From Syntrophaceae bacterium (GTDB lineage Bacteria > Desulfobacterota > Syntrophia > Syntrophales > Smithellaceae), in NCBI GenBank assembly GCA_018056765.1, contig JAGPFA010000009.1:1-64000 (forward strand): a stretch of DNA of 64,000 nt. The letters run 5' to 3'. The notes below the pieces were generated by a model. That model saw only the letters and a program-made list of their open reading frames with translations. It did no database searches and had not been told where the DNA came from. The translations under genes and the position numbers were made by a program. Shown one piece after another: positions 34,210-43,945 of the stretch (position 1 is its first letter; every line of letters starts with the position of its first letter).

Positions 34210-36507
34210 TTAGCGCATCGTCTGGCAGACTCTGTGTATCTGCTTGACATCCGTCACACCCTGAAAGGCTTTGAGTATTCCGTCCTGATAAAGAGTCAGC
34301 ATGCCTTCCGACATGGCGATATTTCTGATCACCTCTATACTTTCACGTCGTTCGATGGAGCGCTTTTTTATTTCCTCACTATTGAGAAGAAGCTCATGGA
34401 TTCCTATTCTTCCCCTGTAGCCTGTTTTATCACAAGCTTCACAGCCTTTGGGGCGGTAGAGCCTGAGGTTTTTTGAGTAGGAAATTTTCTGTAGTTTAAA
34501 ATATTCAGGACCGTAACTTTCGACAATACGATCGAATTCCTCCTGTGTCGGGTTATAGGCTTCCTTGCATTTTTCGCAAAGTACACGCACCAGACGTTGC
34601 GCCAGAACCCCCAAAAGTGAATCCGCAAAATTAAGAGGGTCAATCCCCATATCCAGCAGTCGCGAAATGGTTTCGGGGGCACTGTTGGTGTGCAACGTGC
34701 TTAAAACCAGATGACCGGTCAGGGAAGCCTCAACGGCGATTTTTGCCGTTTCAAAGTCTCTCATCTCACCGACCATAATGATGTCCGGATCCGCTCGCAG
34801 GAAGGAGCGCATGGCGGCCGCAAAATCGAAGCCGATTTTAGGCTGTACCTGAACCTGCCTGAGTCCTCTTTGTGTGATTTCCACAGGATCCTCGGCTGTC
34901 CAAATCTTTCTGTCCGGTTTATTGATATGGCGTAAGATCGCGTGAAGGGTCGTTGTTTTGCCCGAACCGGTCGGTCCGACACAAAGGATCATGCCGTAGG
35001 GCTGCTCGCAGATCCTCAAAATTTCGCGGTAATTCCGCGGGGTCATGCTCATGGCTTCCAGAGGCAAAGTATCTCCCTTGGCCAGGATACGCATCACCAC
35101 ATCTTCCACCCCGCCCTGTGTCGGAATGGTCGCCACGCGCAGCTCGATTTCGCCCACTCCGGGTTTTTTGATTTTGATTTTGCCGTCCTGCGGGACTCTT
35201 TTGATGGTAATGTCCAGATTGGACATCACTTTTATTCTGGAAACAATGGCCGCCCGGTAACTGTAGGGCAACGTCTGATAAAGGGCACAGTCGCCGTCAA
35301 CCCGGTAGCGCACAAGAACATTTTTGTCCATGACGTCCGGCTCGATATGAATATCGGACGCCCGACGTAAAAACGCGTCATTGATTATTTTGTTCACCAG
35401 CTGAATAACCGCACTGTCTGATTCGCGTATAGCCTCCTCATGCTCATCGTCCGTGGCCTCCTCGCCCGCATCGAGCCTGCCGATCAGCTCCGTAAAAGTC
35501 GCTTCCTGTGCATTTTCCCTGTAGAAGAATTCGATGTATTTGAGAATATCCTCTTTCAGGGCAAACTCATATTTTATGTTTTTAGTCTTCAGAATACTCT
35601 CGATCGTATCACGTTTTAGGATATTCTGGGGGTCGTCGACGATAACCCGTATATTCTTGTCATGCCGTGCCAGCGGCACCCATTTCTCCCTCATCAAATA
35701 TTCTTTTTTCAAATTTTTAAGCAAATCGCCGGGAATGGGTGTGCTATGATCGAACACTACGAAATTACTCTGATAAAAAAATTCAAGAGACTGGCCGAGA
35801 TCATTTTTACTGATTTTATAATCACGCATCAGGACATCTTCAAGCGATTCCCTTTTCTCGAGAGCTTCTTTTTTCGCCTGGTTCAAATCTTCTTCTGTGA
35901 TCAGATTATTGGACAACAAATAACCGAACTTCGTTCTCTTGGTCTTAGGATCGATCCTCAACTGATTGTAAATTGCGACTCCCAGCACCTCGGAAATTTC
36001 CTGCAGGAGCACCGGCTCTTCGTCACTGAACGGCCCGTCGCCCTGTTTTCTGTTGATAATTTCAACGGCCCCCATAATTTCTCCGCCGTAGACAATCGGC
36101 ATGGCCAGAATCTGACGGATATTGACGCCGAACCGGGAGTCTCTGTTGGACTCCAAAAGAAGATCTGAATACTGATTGATTTGCAAATTATTGCTGAAGT
36201 CTGAAATGTTGAGCAACCGTCCCGTATTGGTTACATACCCGGGGATGGTCTCATTGCTCACGGCAGTTTTTCTTTCTTTAATTTGGCCGTCCACCTGCAA
36301 CAGGGTCATGATCTCTTTTTTATTTTTGTTATTGACAATATAGATGTGTGCGGCCTCCACCTGAAAAAGATCGACAATCAGAGGGCGGCTGTTGATCAAT
36401 ATTTCTTTTATATTCTGCGCGCTGTTGATGCTGCCGGTCACCTCCTGCAGCCCCTTTTCCAAACGGAGAATATTTTGCAGTTCAGCAAGTCCTGAGCTGT
36501 CTGTCAT
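34210..36507 (-). CDS. GAF-domain type IV pilus assembly ATPase (PilB/GspE family)
   Basis: A 765-residue assembly ATPase with an unusual front. Residues about 14-180 form a GAF domain (AAHIYIVNNKNKKEI, ILAMPIVYGGEIMGAVEIIN). About 190-330 is an MshEN-type N-domain, and about 365-765 is the hexameric ATPase. The ATPase has Walker A GPTGSGKTTT (511-520), the Asp/Glu box RADPDIIMVGEMRD (571-584), the His box STLHTNSA (603-610), and two zinc CxxC pairs (C644/C647 and C689/C692) typical of PilB/GspE. A GAF domain on such an ATPase implies that pilus extension or secretion is gated by a small ligand, possibly a cyclic nucleotide. No pilin or PilC gene is nearby, so this could drive either type IV pili or type II secretion. 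Confidence 0.9.
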   Translation of the reverse strand: MTDSSGLAELQNILRLEKGLQEVTGSINSAQNIKEILINSRPLIVDLFQVEAAHIYIVNNKNKKEIMTLLQVDGQIKERKTAVSNETIPGYVTNTGRLLNISDFSNNLQINQYSDLLLESNRDSRFGVNIRQILAMPIVYGGEIMGAVEIINRKQGDGPFSDEEPVLLQEISEVLGVAIYNQLRIDPKTKRTKFGYLLSNNLITEEDLNQAKKEALEKRESLEDVLMRDYKISKNDLGQSLEFFYQSNFVVFDHSTPIPGDLLKNLKKEYLMREKWVPLARHDKNIRVIVDDPQNILKRDTIESILKTKNIKYEFALKEDILKYIEFFYRENAQEATFTELIGRLDAGEEATDDEHEEAIRESDSAVIQLVNKIINDAFLRRASDIHIEPDVMDKNVLVRYRVDGDCALYQTLPYSYRAAIVSRIKVMSNLDITIKRVPQDGKIKIKKPGVGEIELRVATIPTQGGVEDVVMRILAKGDTLPLEAMSMTPRNYREILRICEQPYGMILCVGPTGSGKTTTLHAILRHINKPDRKIWTAEDPVEITQRGLRQVQVQPKIGFDFAAAMRSFLRADPDIIMVGEMRDFETAKIAVEASLTGHLVLSTLHTNSAPETISRLLDMGIDPLNFADSLLGVLAQRLVRVLCEKCKEAYNPTQEEFDRIVESYGPEYFKLQKISYSKNLRLYRPKGCEACDKTGYRGRIGIHELLLNSEEIKKRSIERRESIEVIRNIAMSEGMLTLYQDGILKAFQGVTDVKQIHRVCQTMR

Positions 36508-36701
36508 AACCGACCTTCCTTTTAAATTTTGTTATTCCCTGACAAAGTAAAAGCTTTGTGGAAAACATCTGCATGATCGCCCGTTTCATCCCGCCTGTTC
36601 GAATTCATCTCATATCAGGAAAAACATTGTTGCCGAAGTCACATCAGCGAGGCTAATCCTTAAATATCCCCAACGCATGTCCAAGAATCGCAAACACAGT
36701 A

Positions 36702-36730
36702 AAATTAAACCATACCGGAAAATGAGTCAA
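36702..36730 (-). promoter_or_regulatory. Sigma-70-type promoter for the GAF-PilB gene
   Basis: On the minus strand TTGACT (36725-36730) and TAATTT (36702-36707) are 17 bases apart. Initiation near 36695 leaves a leader of about 190 bases before the ATG at 36507. The 358-base spacer 36508-36865 otherwise shows no gene or clear structure. Confidence 0.6.
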
Positions 36731-36865
36731 GGCCAAAATTGGTCCTTCAACATGTAAGCATCAAATATTAAAGCGGAAATAATCAATCCCCCAAAACAGA
36801 CAATCACTTCTACTGTTATTTGACAAAAACCTTCAGATACCAAAATGGCGGGGGGATTCTTTGCG

Positions 36866-36913
36866 TGGAGCCGATGCGCGGATTTGAACCGCCGACCTAC
36901 TGATTACGAATCA
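36866..36913 (-). other. Attachment-site-like fragment of tRNA-Thr(CGT)
   Basis: The 48 bases match positions 44218-44265 of the intact tRNA, from the CCA end through the T arm, variable region and anticodon loop, with two differences. One difference breaks a base pair of the T stem. No D arm or 5' acceptor half follows; the similarity stops abruptly after AATCA. It is thus not a working tRNA but a recombination scar, most likely the second attachment site of the island. Confidence 0.75.
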
Positions 36914-36987
36914 AAGAAAACTACCTATTTATGCACATTGAATGGTGTTGCGTAGCTAGCTAAAAACTAATTTAAATAAAACATATA

Positions 36988-37676
36988 AGCTGTTTCACCT
37001 ATTGGCTTAAATTGAAACATCGGCCAGGTTATCTTGAAACGGACACGGTCGCCCATTGCGGTGATTCTCGGACGGCATGTTTGCCTACATGGTTGACTTT
37101 GTGGATATCGCTACGGGTCGGACGGAACAAAGAGCGGTCTGGGGCAAAGGAGGAAAAGGAGTGCTGGAACAAATCCGAGATGTCGAAAAAATGCTCCCGT
37201 TTCCGCTCCTGGGCTTTGATTCAGACAACGGCAGTGAGTTTCTCAATTATCACCTTCTTCGTCATTTCACCGAGCGAAAACAGCCCGTAAACTTCACACG
37301 CAGCAGGGCCTATCACAAAAACGATAACGCCAACATCGAACAGAAAAACTGGACGCATGTCCGCCAGTGGCTGGGGTATCAAAGACTGGACAATCACAAG
37401 GTGGTCCCCCTCATGAATAATCTATACCGCAACGAATGGCGGCTCTTCCATAACTTCTTTCTACCCTCGGTCAAACTAATTGAAAAAGAACGTATCGGAT
37501 CTAAAACTATAAAAATACATGATGACCCAAAAACACCATATCAAAGAATCATGGAACCAATATACATCAATGAATCGGTCAAACCTGCACTGACAAAACA
37601 ACTTGAAAACTTAAACCCCTTTGAGCTAAACAACATTATACAAATGAGGCTCAAAAAGATTACCAGGTTTCGGTAA
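36988..37676 (+). pseudogene. Truncated, frameshifted DDE integrase/transposase (IS481-like)
   Basis: The 5' part is missing; an in-frame stop precedes the first recognisable codons. From about 37012 the frame reads LKHRPGYLETDTVAHCG, which holds the first catalytic aspartate. Near 37065-37080 the frame changes, and the rest (from MFAYMVDFVDIATGRTEQRA) continues to 37676. DSDNGSEF gives the second aspartate and NANIEQKNW the glutamate, a standard rve-type DDE core. The frameshift and truncation mean it is inactive. It lies just inside the left attachment copy of the island. Confidence 0.8.
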
Positions 37677-37745
37677 CATCTTTTGTGGAGCAACGTTCTC
37701 AATACTCACTCTTTCTTCGGTAACATTTATTATTAATGAGGCAAC
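37669..37745. repeat. Direct repeat pair after the integrase remnant
   Basis: TTCGGTAACAT occurs at 37669-37679 and again at 37716-37726, each followed after a few bases by a GAG(G)CAAC string. Such iterated motifs are found at the ends of the IS481-like elements this integrase resembles, where the transposase binds. The rest of 37677-37939 contains no gene. Confidence 0.5.
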
Positions 37746-37939
37746 AGGATCATCGCACAGAGGCCAATCGGTTGTTTCTGCAAATATATTATATTGGGCC
37801 GAATCTGAGTCTGCTGACATGACCTAAGGGGGTCCCACAAAAACCGCCCTTGACCATACCATTATTCTTGACCCTTCCCTGACTTGATGCTAAAAGAGAC
37901 TGATCCTTGGTCAAATCACCATCACCCTTGCCATTCGGT

Positions 37940-39263
37940 CATGCCGAGCTATAGTCAAATGTTGTGTATGAGGCATTAGGCGGCGATCCTTTTTTGTTCT
38001 ATACCGTTGACAAACTTAACCCCTTTAACGACTTCAGCCAAACGTTCAGGGCAATGTAAACGAATCCATTTCTTCTGAGCGCATTGACATAATTTAAAAG
38101 CCATCATGATTACCGTGTTGGCGGAAAAACAGCCTCTCACTTTATTTGTTCGCAAACGAACAGTCGCAAAGGTCGATTCAATCGGATTCGTCGTCCGAAT
38201 ATGCCGCCAGTGTTCAGCAGGAAAAACATAAAAGGTCAGCAAAGAATCTCTACCCTTTTCCAGACACTGGGTTGCTTTGGGATATTTTGCTTCATAAGTG
38301 TTCACAAAGTCGTCAAAATAGCGGTTTGCTTCATCCTTATCGGCCGCCTGCCATATTTGATGCAATTGGGCTTTTGCTTTGGATTGAAGGCTCTTGGGCA
38401 AATTATTCAGGACATTGGCTGTTTTGTGTACCCAGCACCTCTGCCAGCGGGTATTATCATAAACTTTGCTCAATGCGCTCCAGAAACCCAGAGAGCCATC
38501 GCCAATAGCGAGTTGGGGAGCAGTGATTAAACCTCTAGATTTTAAATCTAAAAGCAGTTGCCGCCAGGAAAGCTCGCTCTCCCGGAATCCGCCCTCGATG
38601 GCTAACAGTTCCTTTACGCCATCAGCAGTGGCACCCATAATGACCAGAAGGCACTGTTGCTTCCATTGCCGAAACTCATCTTGCCATACAGTTTTAAGGC
38701 GACTGATTGTGGCAGGGGATAATCCCGGAGCATCTTTGCCGACTAAGGCTGCTAAGGCATCGCTGAAATCGCCGGTGGAAACTCCTTTTAAATACAACCA
38801 GGGAATCAATTGCTCCAGACTCCTTGTCTTCCGCAGATATGGCGGCAATATCGCTGAACTGAATGTTATCCTCTCTGAGTCTTGACAAAATCTGTCCCGC
38901 GTCCGAGGCACTTTCACACAAACCGCTCCGATACCTGTTTGAATCTGCCTTTCCGGCATATATCCATTGCGGACATCCGTCGGCAGCCGGATTTGTCCCT
39001 TAAATCTTTATATTGACTTAAGAATAGTTCTATCTCTGCTTCTAATGCCTGAGCCATCAAGCTTCTTGCTCCCTGTCGTAAAATCTCCGCTAGCGGATCT
39101 TCTTCATTTTCTGCTGGATTATTTATCCTTGCTAAACTATCTTTCTTCATGGTGCGTGTATCCTTTCCTTTTTTATTTAGCCGGACGACTGTCGCGAAGC
39201 AACCATCCGGTGGACACACAACCTATAGTCCTAAACACAACTTTTTATTATATCTCGGTCATG
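37940..39263 (-). mobile_element. IS256-family insertion sequence (inactive copy)
   Basis: Inverted repeats of about 30 bases flank the transposase gene. The left one, CATG-CCGAGCTATAGT and onward to TTGTGT (37940-37967), matches the right one read on the opposite strand, CATGACCGAGATATAAT onward to TTGTGT (39236-39263). The total length, about 1.32 kb, is normal for the family. The transposase is broken, so the element can only move with help in trans. Its right end lies 37 bases from the start codon of the big hybrid kinase. Confidence 0.75.
37976..39150 (-). pseudogene. IS256-family transposase, frameshifted and internally deleted
   Basis: The first part (39150 to about 38960) reads as the N-terminus of an IS256 transposase, MKKDSLARINN up to YKDLRDKSG. 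The frame then shifts, and the rest continues from MPERQIQTGIGAVCVKVPR to the stop at 37976. In addition, WKQQCLLVIMGATADG joins two segments that are normally separated by about 27 residues containing the first catalytic aspartate (WADGIY-like region). This piece is deleted here. The remaining catalytic parts, GDGSLGFW and TTNPIESTFATVR, are intact. The combination makes the gene certainly inactive. Confidence 0.85.
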
Positions 39264-39300
39264 CCTGACCGTGATATGTGAAGGAGGACGAAACAGCAAA

Positions 39301-42300
39301 ATGGATACCCTGCCATCCACGGAACCAGAACTCAGTTGCCGGATCACCCGGACCCTGCTCATGTATGTGCGCGAGGAGAACAACGGCTCCCTCGGCAACC
39401 TGTTAGAGGGGCTGGAGCTTGATGAGTCCTACCTCATGGACGACAATAACTGGATTTCTCACGATTTTATGCAAACCCTTTATCGACGGATGATCGAAAT
39501 CCTTGGCGACGAGGACGCGGTTTACAAAATGGCGATAGCGACCATGCGATTCAGGTCGTTCGGTATCCTGGACCGGATCGCCCGGCTCATCAACGATCCC
39601 AAAATCGCTTATTCCCACATCCCCAAGTACAATCGGATGATAAGAGCCAAGGGCGACGTGTTTGTCCATGAACTGGGGGATTCGTGGGCCCTTGTGGAGG
39701 AGCGCTACCACGACGGCAGCCGAAAGACCCACTATGACTGTGATTACATGCGGGGGGTTCTGGCCGGGATACCCACCTTTTTCCACATGCCGGTCGCTCA
39801 CGTGGAGGAAATCGAATGCCAGGTATCGGTCGATATGTATGGCGATAGGACATGGCCGGACGCCCCCGTTTACGGGGCCAAAGGCTGCCTGTACCGGGTC
39901 CGCTTCGCCTCCCGCGGCCCGGCTTCTTTTTGGAAGCGGGTGTTTCGACGGAGGCAGGCATACCAAAACGCCGTCGAAGATCTTCTGGACGCCAATCAAC
40001 GTATACAGGAGAAATATAACGAGGCCCGCAAACTTACTTTCGACCTGGCGGAGGCTAACAAACAGCTCGTTCTATCCAAAAAACAATTCGAATCCAAATC
40101 CGCCGATTTGGAGGTTTCGGAGCGCCAGTATCGGCTCCTAGCCGAAAACGCGACAGATACCATATGGGTCCTGAACCTGGAAACCATGCGCTTCGATTAT
40201 ATTAGCCCGTCTGTTCAAAAACTGATGGGCTTTTCCGCGGAAGAGGCGATGGAAGTCGGCATTGAACGGCTAATCGTCCCTGAATCGTTAGAAAAGGCCT
40301 TGAACAGATTGTCGGAGGAGATGAACAAAGAAAAAACCGGCTTGGCTGACCCCGGTCGATCAGAAGCCTTCGAGCTCCTTCAGAGACGCAAGGACGGGAC
40401 TCATGTCTGGGTCGAAGCCAAGATGAACTTTATCCGCGACGAGCACGGCCGGCCCATGGCTATCCAGGGTGTCTCCCGGGATATTTCGGAGCGTAAACAG
40501 GCTGAAGAGGCGAGGAAACGGACCAAGGCCACGCTCCGGGGTGTTTTTCTCGCCGCCCCCGTCGGCCTCTGTACGATGCAGGACCAGACATTTCAGACGG
40601 CAAACCGTGCCTGGTATGAAATCACGGGTTATACCGAGGAGGAAATCATCGGGAAAACCCCACATATGTTGTCCGACGACGAGGAAGAATTTAAAAGGGT
40701 AGAGAGGGAGTTGTATGACGGCGCGCCGAAGAACGGCGTGAACACGGTGCGGACAAAACTGCGCAGAAAAGACGGCGTGTATCGCGACCTTGTTTTGCGG
40801 GCGGCACCCTTGAATCGGGAAGGTCTTACCGATTTGACCATTGTGGCCATCGAGGATGTCACCGACCGGATCCTCACAGAGCGGGCCCTCAGGGAAAGTG
40901 AGGAGATGTATCGCACCCTCATGGATACCTCGCCGGATGCCATCGTCGTTTTTTCCCTTTCCGGGGAGCTCATTGCCGTCAGCCGTCAGACCGCCCGTAT
41001 TTACGGGGTGGAGAGTGTCGAAGAATTCCTTGAGGAGGTGCGGACGGTATTTGATCTCCTTACGGAGGAGGGAAAGGCCGCAGCCGCGGTGAATATCCCC
41101 ACGGTTATCACCCGCGGCCTATCCCGGGGCAATGAATATGAGATCCGCATCCGTGGGGGCAAGACCATCGTCATGGAGATGAACACCTCGGTGATCAAGG
41201 ATATGGACGGCAACCCCAAGGCTTTTATCAGCGTACTGCGGGATATTACGGAAAAGAAACTGGCGGACAAGATCTTGCGAATCCAGCAGGATCTGGGCAT
41301 GGCCCTGGCCAGGGCGGTGTCCCTCGAGGAATCCCTGGAGCTGTGCCTCGAAGCGGCCGTTGCCGCGGCAGGATGCGACGCCGGGGGCATATATATCCGC
41401 GATCCCGCCTCGGGGTCCTTCAGTCTGCAAACCGTCACCGGCATTTCCCGGGAATATGCGGAGGAGCTGCGCCGCTACGAGGCCGGCTCGGAGCGGGCGA
41501 TGCTCCTGGATGCGGGCTCCCCTATCTACCTGGACGGCGCGGCGGAGATGACCGCATTGAACCTTGCGGACGCCGTAGCCGAGGGGATGCAATCCGCGGC
41601 GCTGATCCCCATCCATTCTCAGGACCAGGTCATCGGCGGTTTTACCCTAGGGGCACGGTATCCCAACGGCATCCCCACCACCGTCCGGGACACCCTGGAG
41701 ACGATCGGCAGTCGGGTCGGATCCGTCATTGCGCGGCTTCAGGCGGAGCAGCTTCTCCGGGAGTCGGAGAGGAAGTTCCGGGATCTGACGGAAAAATCCC
41801 TCGTCGGCATCTACCTGCTCCAGGATAGGCGCTTCAAATACGTCAATGAGGAAATGACGAATATTTTCGGCCATACCGCCGAAGAGATGATCGACCATAT
41901 GGGACTTCAGGAGGTCATTTACCCGGAAGATCTGCCCCTGCTGGTGCAGAACGTTCGCCAGCAAAATGCCCGGGGCTTCAAATCCATGCATCATGAATTT
42001 CGCATCGTCACCAGGGAAGGAGAGGTCCGAAACGTCGAGATGCTCGGCTCCCGAACCCTCTATCAGGGGAGGCCGGCGGTGATCGGCACGCTTCTCGACA
42101 TTACGGAACGGCACCGGGCGCAAGAGGAGTTGCAGCGTCTGAGCACCGCGGTGGAACAGGCGGCGGAAGACATCATCATTACGGACCCGGAGGGGATAAT
42201 CCAATATGTAAATCCGGCTTTCGAAAAGATTACGGGTTACTCCCGGGCAGAGGCGATAGGCCGCAACCCGAGATTTCTCCAGAGCGGCCGGCACGATTCG

Positions 42301-43680
42301 GCCTTCTACAAACGGCTCTGGGATACGCTCAGGGACGGGAGGATCTGGACCGGACATCTTATCGACCGGCGCAAGGACGGGGACATTATCGAGGAAGACA
42401 CCACAATCAGCCCCCTCACCACATCCACCGGGAAGCTCATGGGTTATGTGGCACTGAAGCGTGATGTGACCGAGACGGTGCGGATCGAGGCGCAGCTCCG
42501 TCAAGCCCAGAAGATGGAGGCCATCGGTGTCCTGGCCGGCGGTATCGCCCATGATTTCAACAATATCCTGGGAGCGCTGATGGGTTACGCCGAACTGGCA
42601 AAATTAAAGACGACGGATAAGGGCATCCTTCCTCACCTGGAGCGGATTCTCAAGGCCTGCGACCGTTCTCGTGATCTGATCAAGCAGATCCTAGACTTCA
42701 GCCGCCAGGGGGAGTACAACGTCCAGCCCGTGTCAGTCATCCCCATCGTCAAGGAGGCGATGAAACTGCTGCGCTCTACTATGCCAGCGACGGTGGAGAT
42801 CCGCCAAGTCTATAACACCAGCCATGATATGGTATTGACCGACCCCACCCAGATTCATCAGGTGCTGGTCAATCTCTGCACCAATGCCCTTTATGCCATG
42901 CGAAATCAGGAGGGTGTTCTGGAGGTACGTATCGAGGAGCAGCAGTACTCCGGAGAGGGCCCCCCAGGCGCGCCGCAGTTGAAGGAAGGCGGTTACCTCC
43001 AGATCACCGTGAGCGATACGGGCGAAGGGATCGATCCCGCCTGGAAAGACAGGATCTTCGAACCCTTCTTCACCACCAAGAAGGTAGGCGAGGGCACCGG
43101 ACTGGGGTTGTCGGTTGTTTACGGCATCGTCAGGGACTGTGGTGGTGCCATCACCATTGATAGCGAACCATCCAGGGGAACCGCTGTTACGATCTACTTG
43201 CCCCTTCTCGACGCCGACAGCAGCGCCAAAGAGGAGAAAACGGAAGAAATCCTCCGGGGCCGGGGCCGCATCCTTCTGGTTGACGACGAGGAACCGATCG
43301 CCTCTTTAGGACAGGAGATTCTCTCTTCCCTGGGTTATGAAGTTGACGTGCGGTACAGCAGCAACGATGCCTTGGAGGCGTTTCAGGCGCACCCGGACCG
43401 TTACGACCTGGTGATCACGGATATGACAATGCCGAATATGACCGGCGCCGGACTGGCGAGGGAACTGCTGAAGATCCGCCCCGATCTGCCGATCATTCTA
43501 ACCACCGGTTACAGCGACCGCATAGACGAGGAACAAGCGAAAAAAATCGGGTTCCGGGAGTTTTTAATGAAGCCCGTTTCCCTGATCGAACTCTCTAGGG
43601 TCGTGAAAGAGCAACTTGCCGTCCCCCTGGGGGCCGGAGACCCTCCTGGTGTCTCGGTGCCGGAAAAGACGTACCGGTAA
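39301..43680 (+). CDS. Multi-PAS/GAF hybrid histidine kinase with receiver (1459 residues)
   Basis: A very large soluble kinase. Residues about 10-215 form an N-terminal sensor domain with DDNNWIS, of a type seen in other deltaproteobacterial PAS kinases and distantly like V4R/heme-NO-binding domains. A coiled coil (about 225-270) leads to PAS (about 272-395), PAS (400-520), PAS (525-650), GAF (655-815), PAS (815-945) and PAS (945-1070). Then come HisKA with H1084 in GGIAHDFNN, an ATPase domain with NLCTNALYAM and GTGLGLSV, and a receiver with D1374 in VITDMTMP. No membrane segment is seen. The start is ATG 39301, with AAGGAGG 13 bases upstream; a GTG further upstream lies nearly on the IS right end. 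Codon use is rather GC-rich compared with the IS region. Confidence 0.9.
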   Translation: MDTLPSTEPELSCRITRTLLMYVREENNGSLGNLLEGLELDESYLMDDNNWISHDFMQTLYRRMIEILGDEDAVYKMAIATMRFRSFGILDRIARLINDPKIAYSHIPKYNRMIRAKGDVFVHELGDSWALVEERYHDGSRKTHYDCDYMRGVLAGIPTFFHMPVAHVEEIECQVSVDMYGDRTWPDAPVYGAKGCLYRVRFASRGPASFWKRVFRRRQAYQNAVEDLLDANQRIQEKYNEARKLTFDLAEANKQLVLSKKQFESKSADLEVSERQYRLLAENATDTIWVLNLETMRFDYISPSVQKLMGFSAEEAMEVGIERLIVPESLEKALNRLSEEMNKEKTGLADPGRSEAFELLQRRKDGTHVWVEAKMNFIRDEHGRPMAIQGVSRDISERKQAEEARKRTKATLRGVFLAAPVGLCTMQDQTFQTANRAWYEITGYTEEEIIGKTPHMLSDDEEEFKRVERELYDGAPKNGVNTVRTKLRRKDGVYRDLVLRAAPLNREGLTDLTIVAIEDVTDRILTERALRESEEMYRTLMDTSPDAIVVFSLSGELIAVSRQTARIYGVESVEEFLEEVRTVFDLLTEEGKAAAAVNIPTVITRGLSRGNEYEIRIRGGKTIVMEMNTSVIKDMDGNPKAFISVLRDITEKKLADKILRIQQDLGMALARAVSLEESLELCLEAAVAAAGCDAGGIYIRDPASGSFSLQTVTGISREYAEELRRYEAGSERAMLLDAGSPIYLDGAAEMTALNLADAVAEGMQSAALIPIHSQDQVIGGFTLGARYPNGIPTTVRDTLETIGSRVGSVIARLQAEQLLRESERKFRDLTEKSLVGIYLLQDRRFKYVNEEMTNIFGHTAEEMIDHMGLQEVIYPEDLPLLVQNVRQQNARGFKSMHHEFRIVTREGEVRNVEMLGSRTLYQGRPAVIGTLLDITERHRAQEELQRLSTAVEQAAEDIIITDPEGIIQYVNPAFEKITGYSRAEAIGRNPRFLQSGRHDSAFYKRLWDTLRDGRIWTGHLIDRRKDGDIIEEDTTISPLTTSTGKLMGYVALKRDVTETVRIEAQLRQAQKMEAIGVLAGGIAHDFNNILGALMGYAELAKLKTTDKGILPHLERILKACDRSRDLIKQILDFSRQGEYNVQPVSVIPIVKEAMKLLRSTMPATVEIRQVYNTSHDMVLTDPTQIHQVLVNLCTNALYAMRNQEGVLEVRIEEQQYSGEGPPGAPQLKEGGYLQITVSDTGEGIDPAWKDRIFEPFFTTKKVGEGTGLGLSVVYGIVRDCGGAITIDSEPSRGTAVTIYLPLLDADSSAKEEKTEEILRGRGRILLVDDEEPIASLGQEILSSLGYEVDVRYSSNDALEAFQAHPDRYDLVITDMTMPNMTGAGLARELLKIRPDLPIILTTGYSDRIDEEQAKKIGFREFLMKPVSLIELSRVVKEQLAVPLGAGDPPGVSVPEKTYR

Positions 43681-43805
43681 AGAGGACGAAGAGCCCATCG
43701 TCGCCCTGCCATCGACGGAAGCCGCGGTGACTGCCGAATGACAGCGCGGCATGACGATTCCCGCTCAGGCTGTACCGCGGAACACTATCACGAGGACTGA
43801 ACCGT

Positions 43806-43945
43806 TACTGTTGTTTCCCCCGGCCAGTGATCACGGAAATCATTCCCGCCGCTCGCACTTCCTCCACCGAGGATTATCACCAGGATTACAGCCGCCGGAA
43901 TCCGTTACGTTGCAGGCAATACTGTCGAGGTGCTGGCTGCTCAGG
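43806..43945 (+). pseudogene. Remnant of peptide-methionine sulfoxide reductase MsrA
   Basis: The frame VITEIIPAARTSSTEDYHQD followed by YSRRNPLRCRQYC closely resembles the C-terminal part of MsrA proteins, which usually read VxTEIxPA..F..AEDYHQDY.R.NP. Nothing upstream in this frame forms the rest of the enzyme; the catalytic GCFW region is absent. A second short string (TAEHYHED at about 43772-43797) may be another such scrap. It lies in the 537-base noncoding end of the island, 43681-44217, where no intact gene is seen. Confidence 0.55.
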
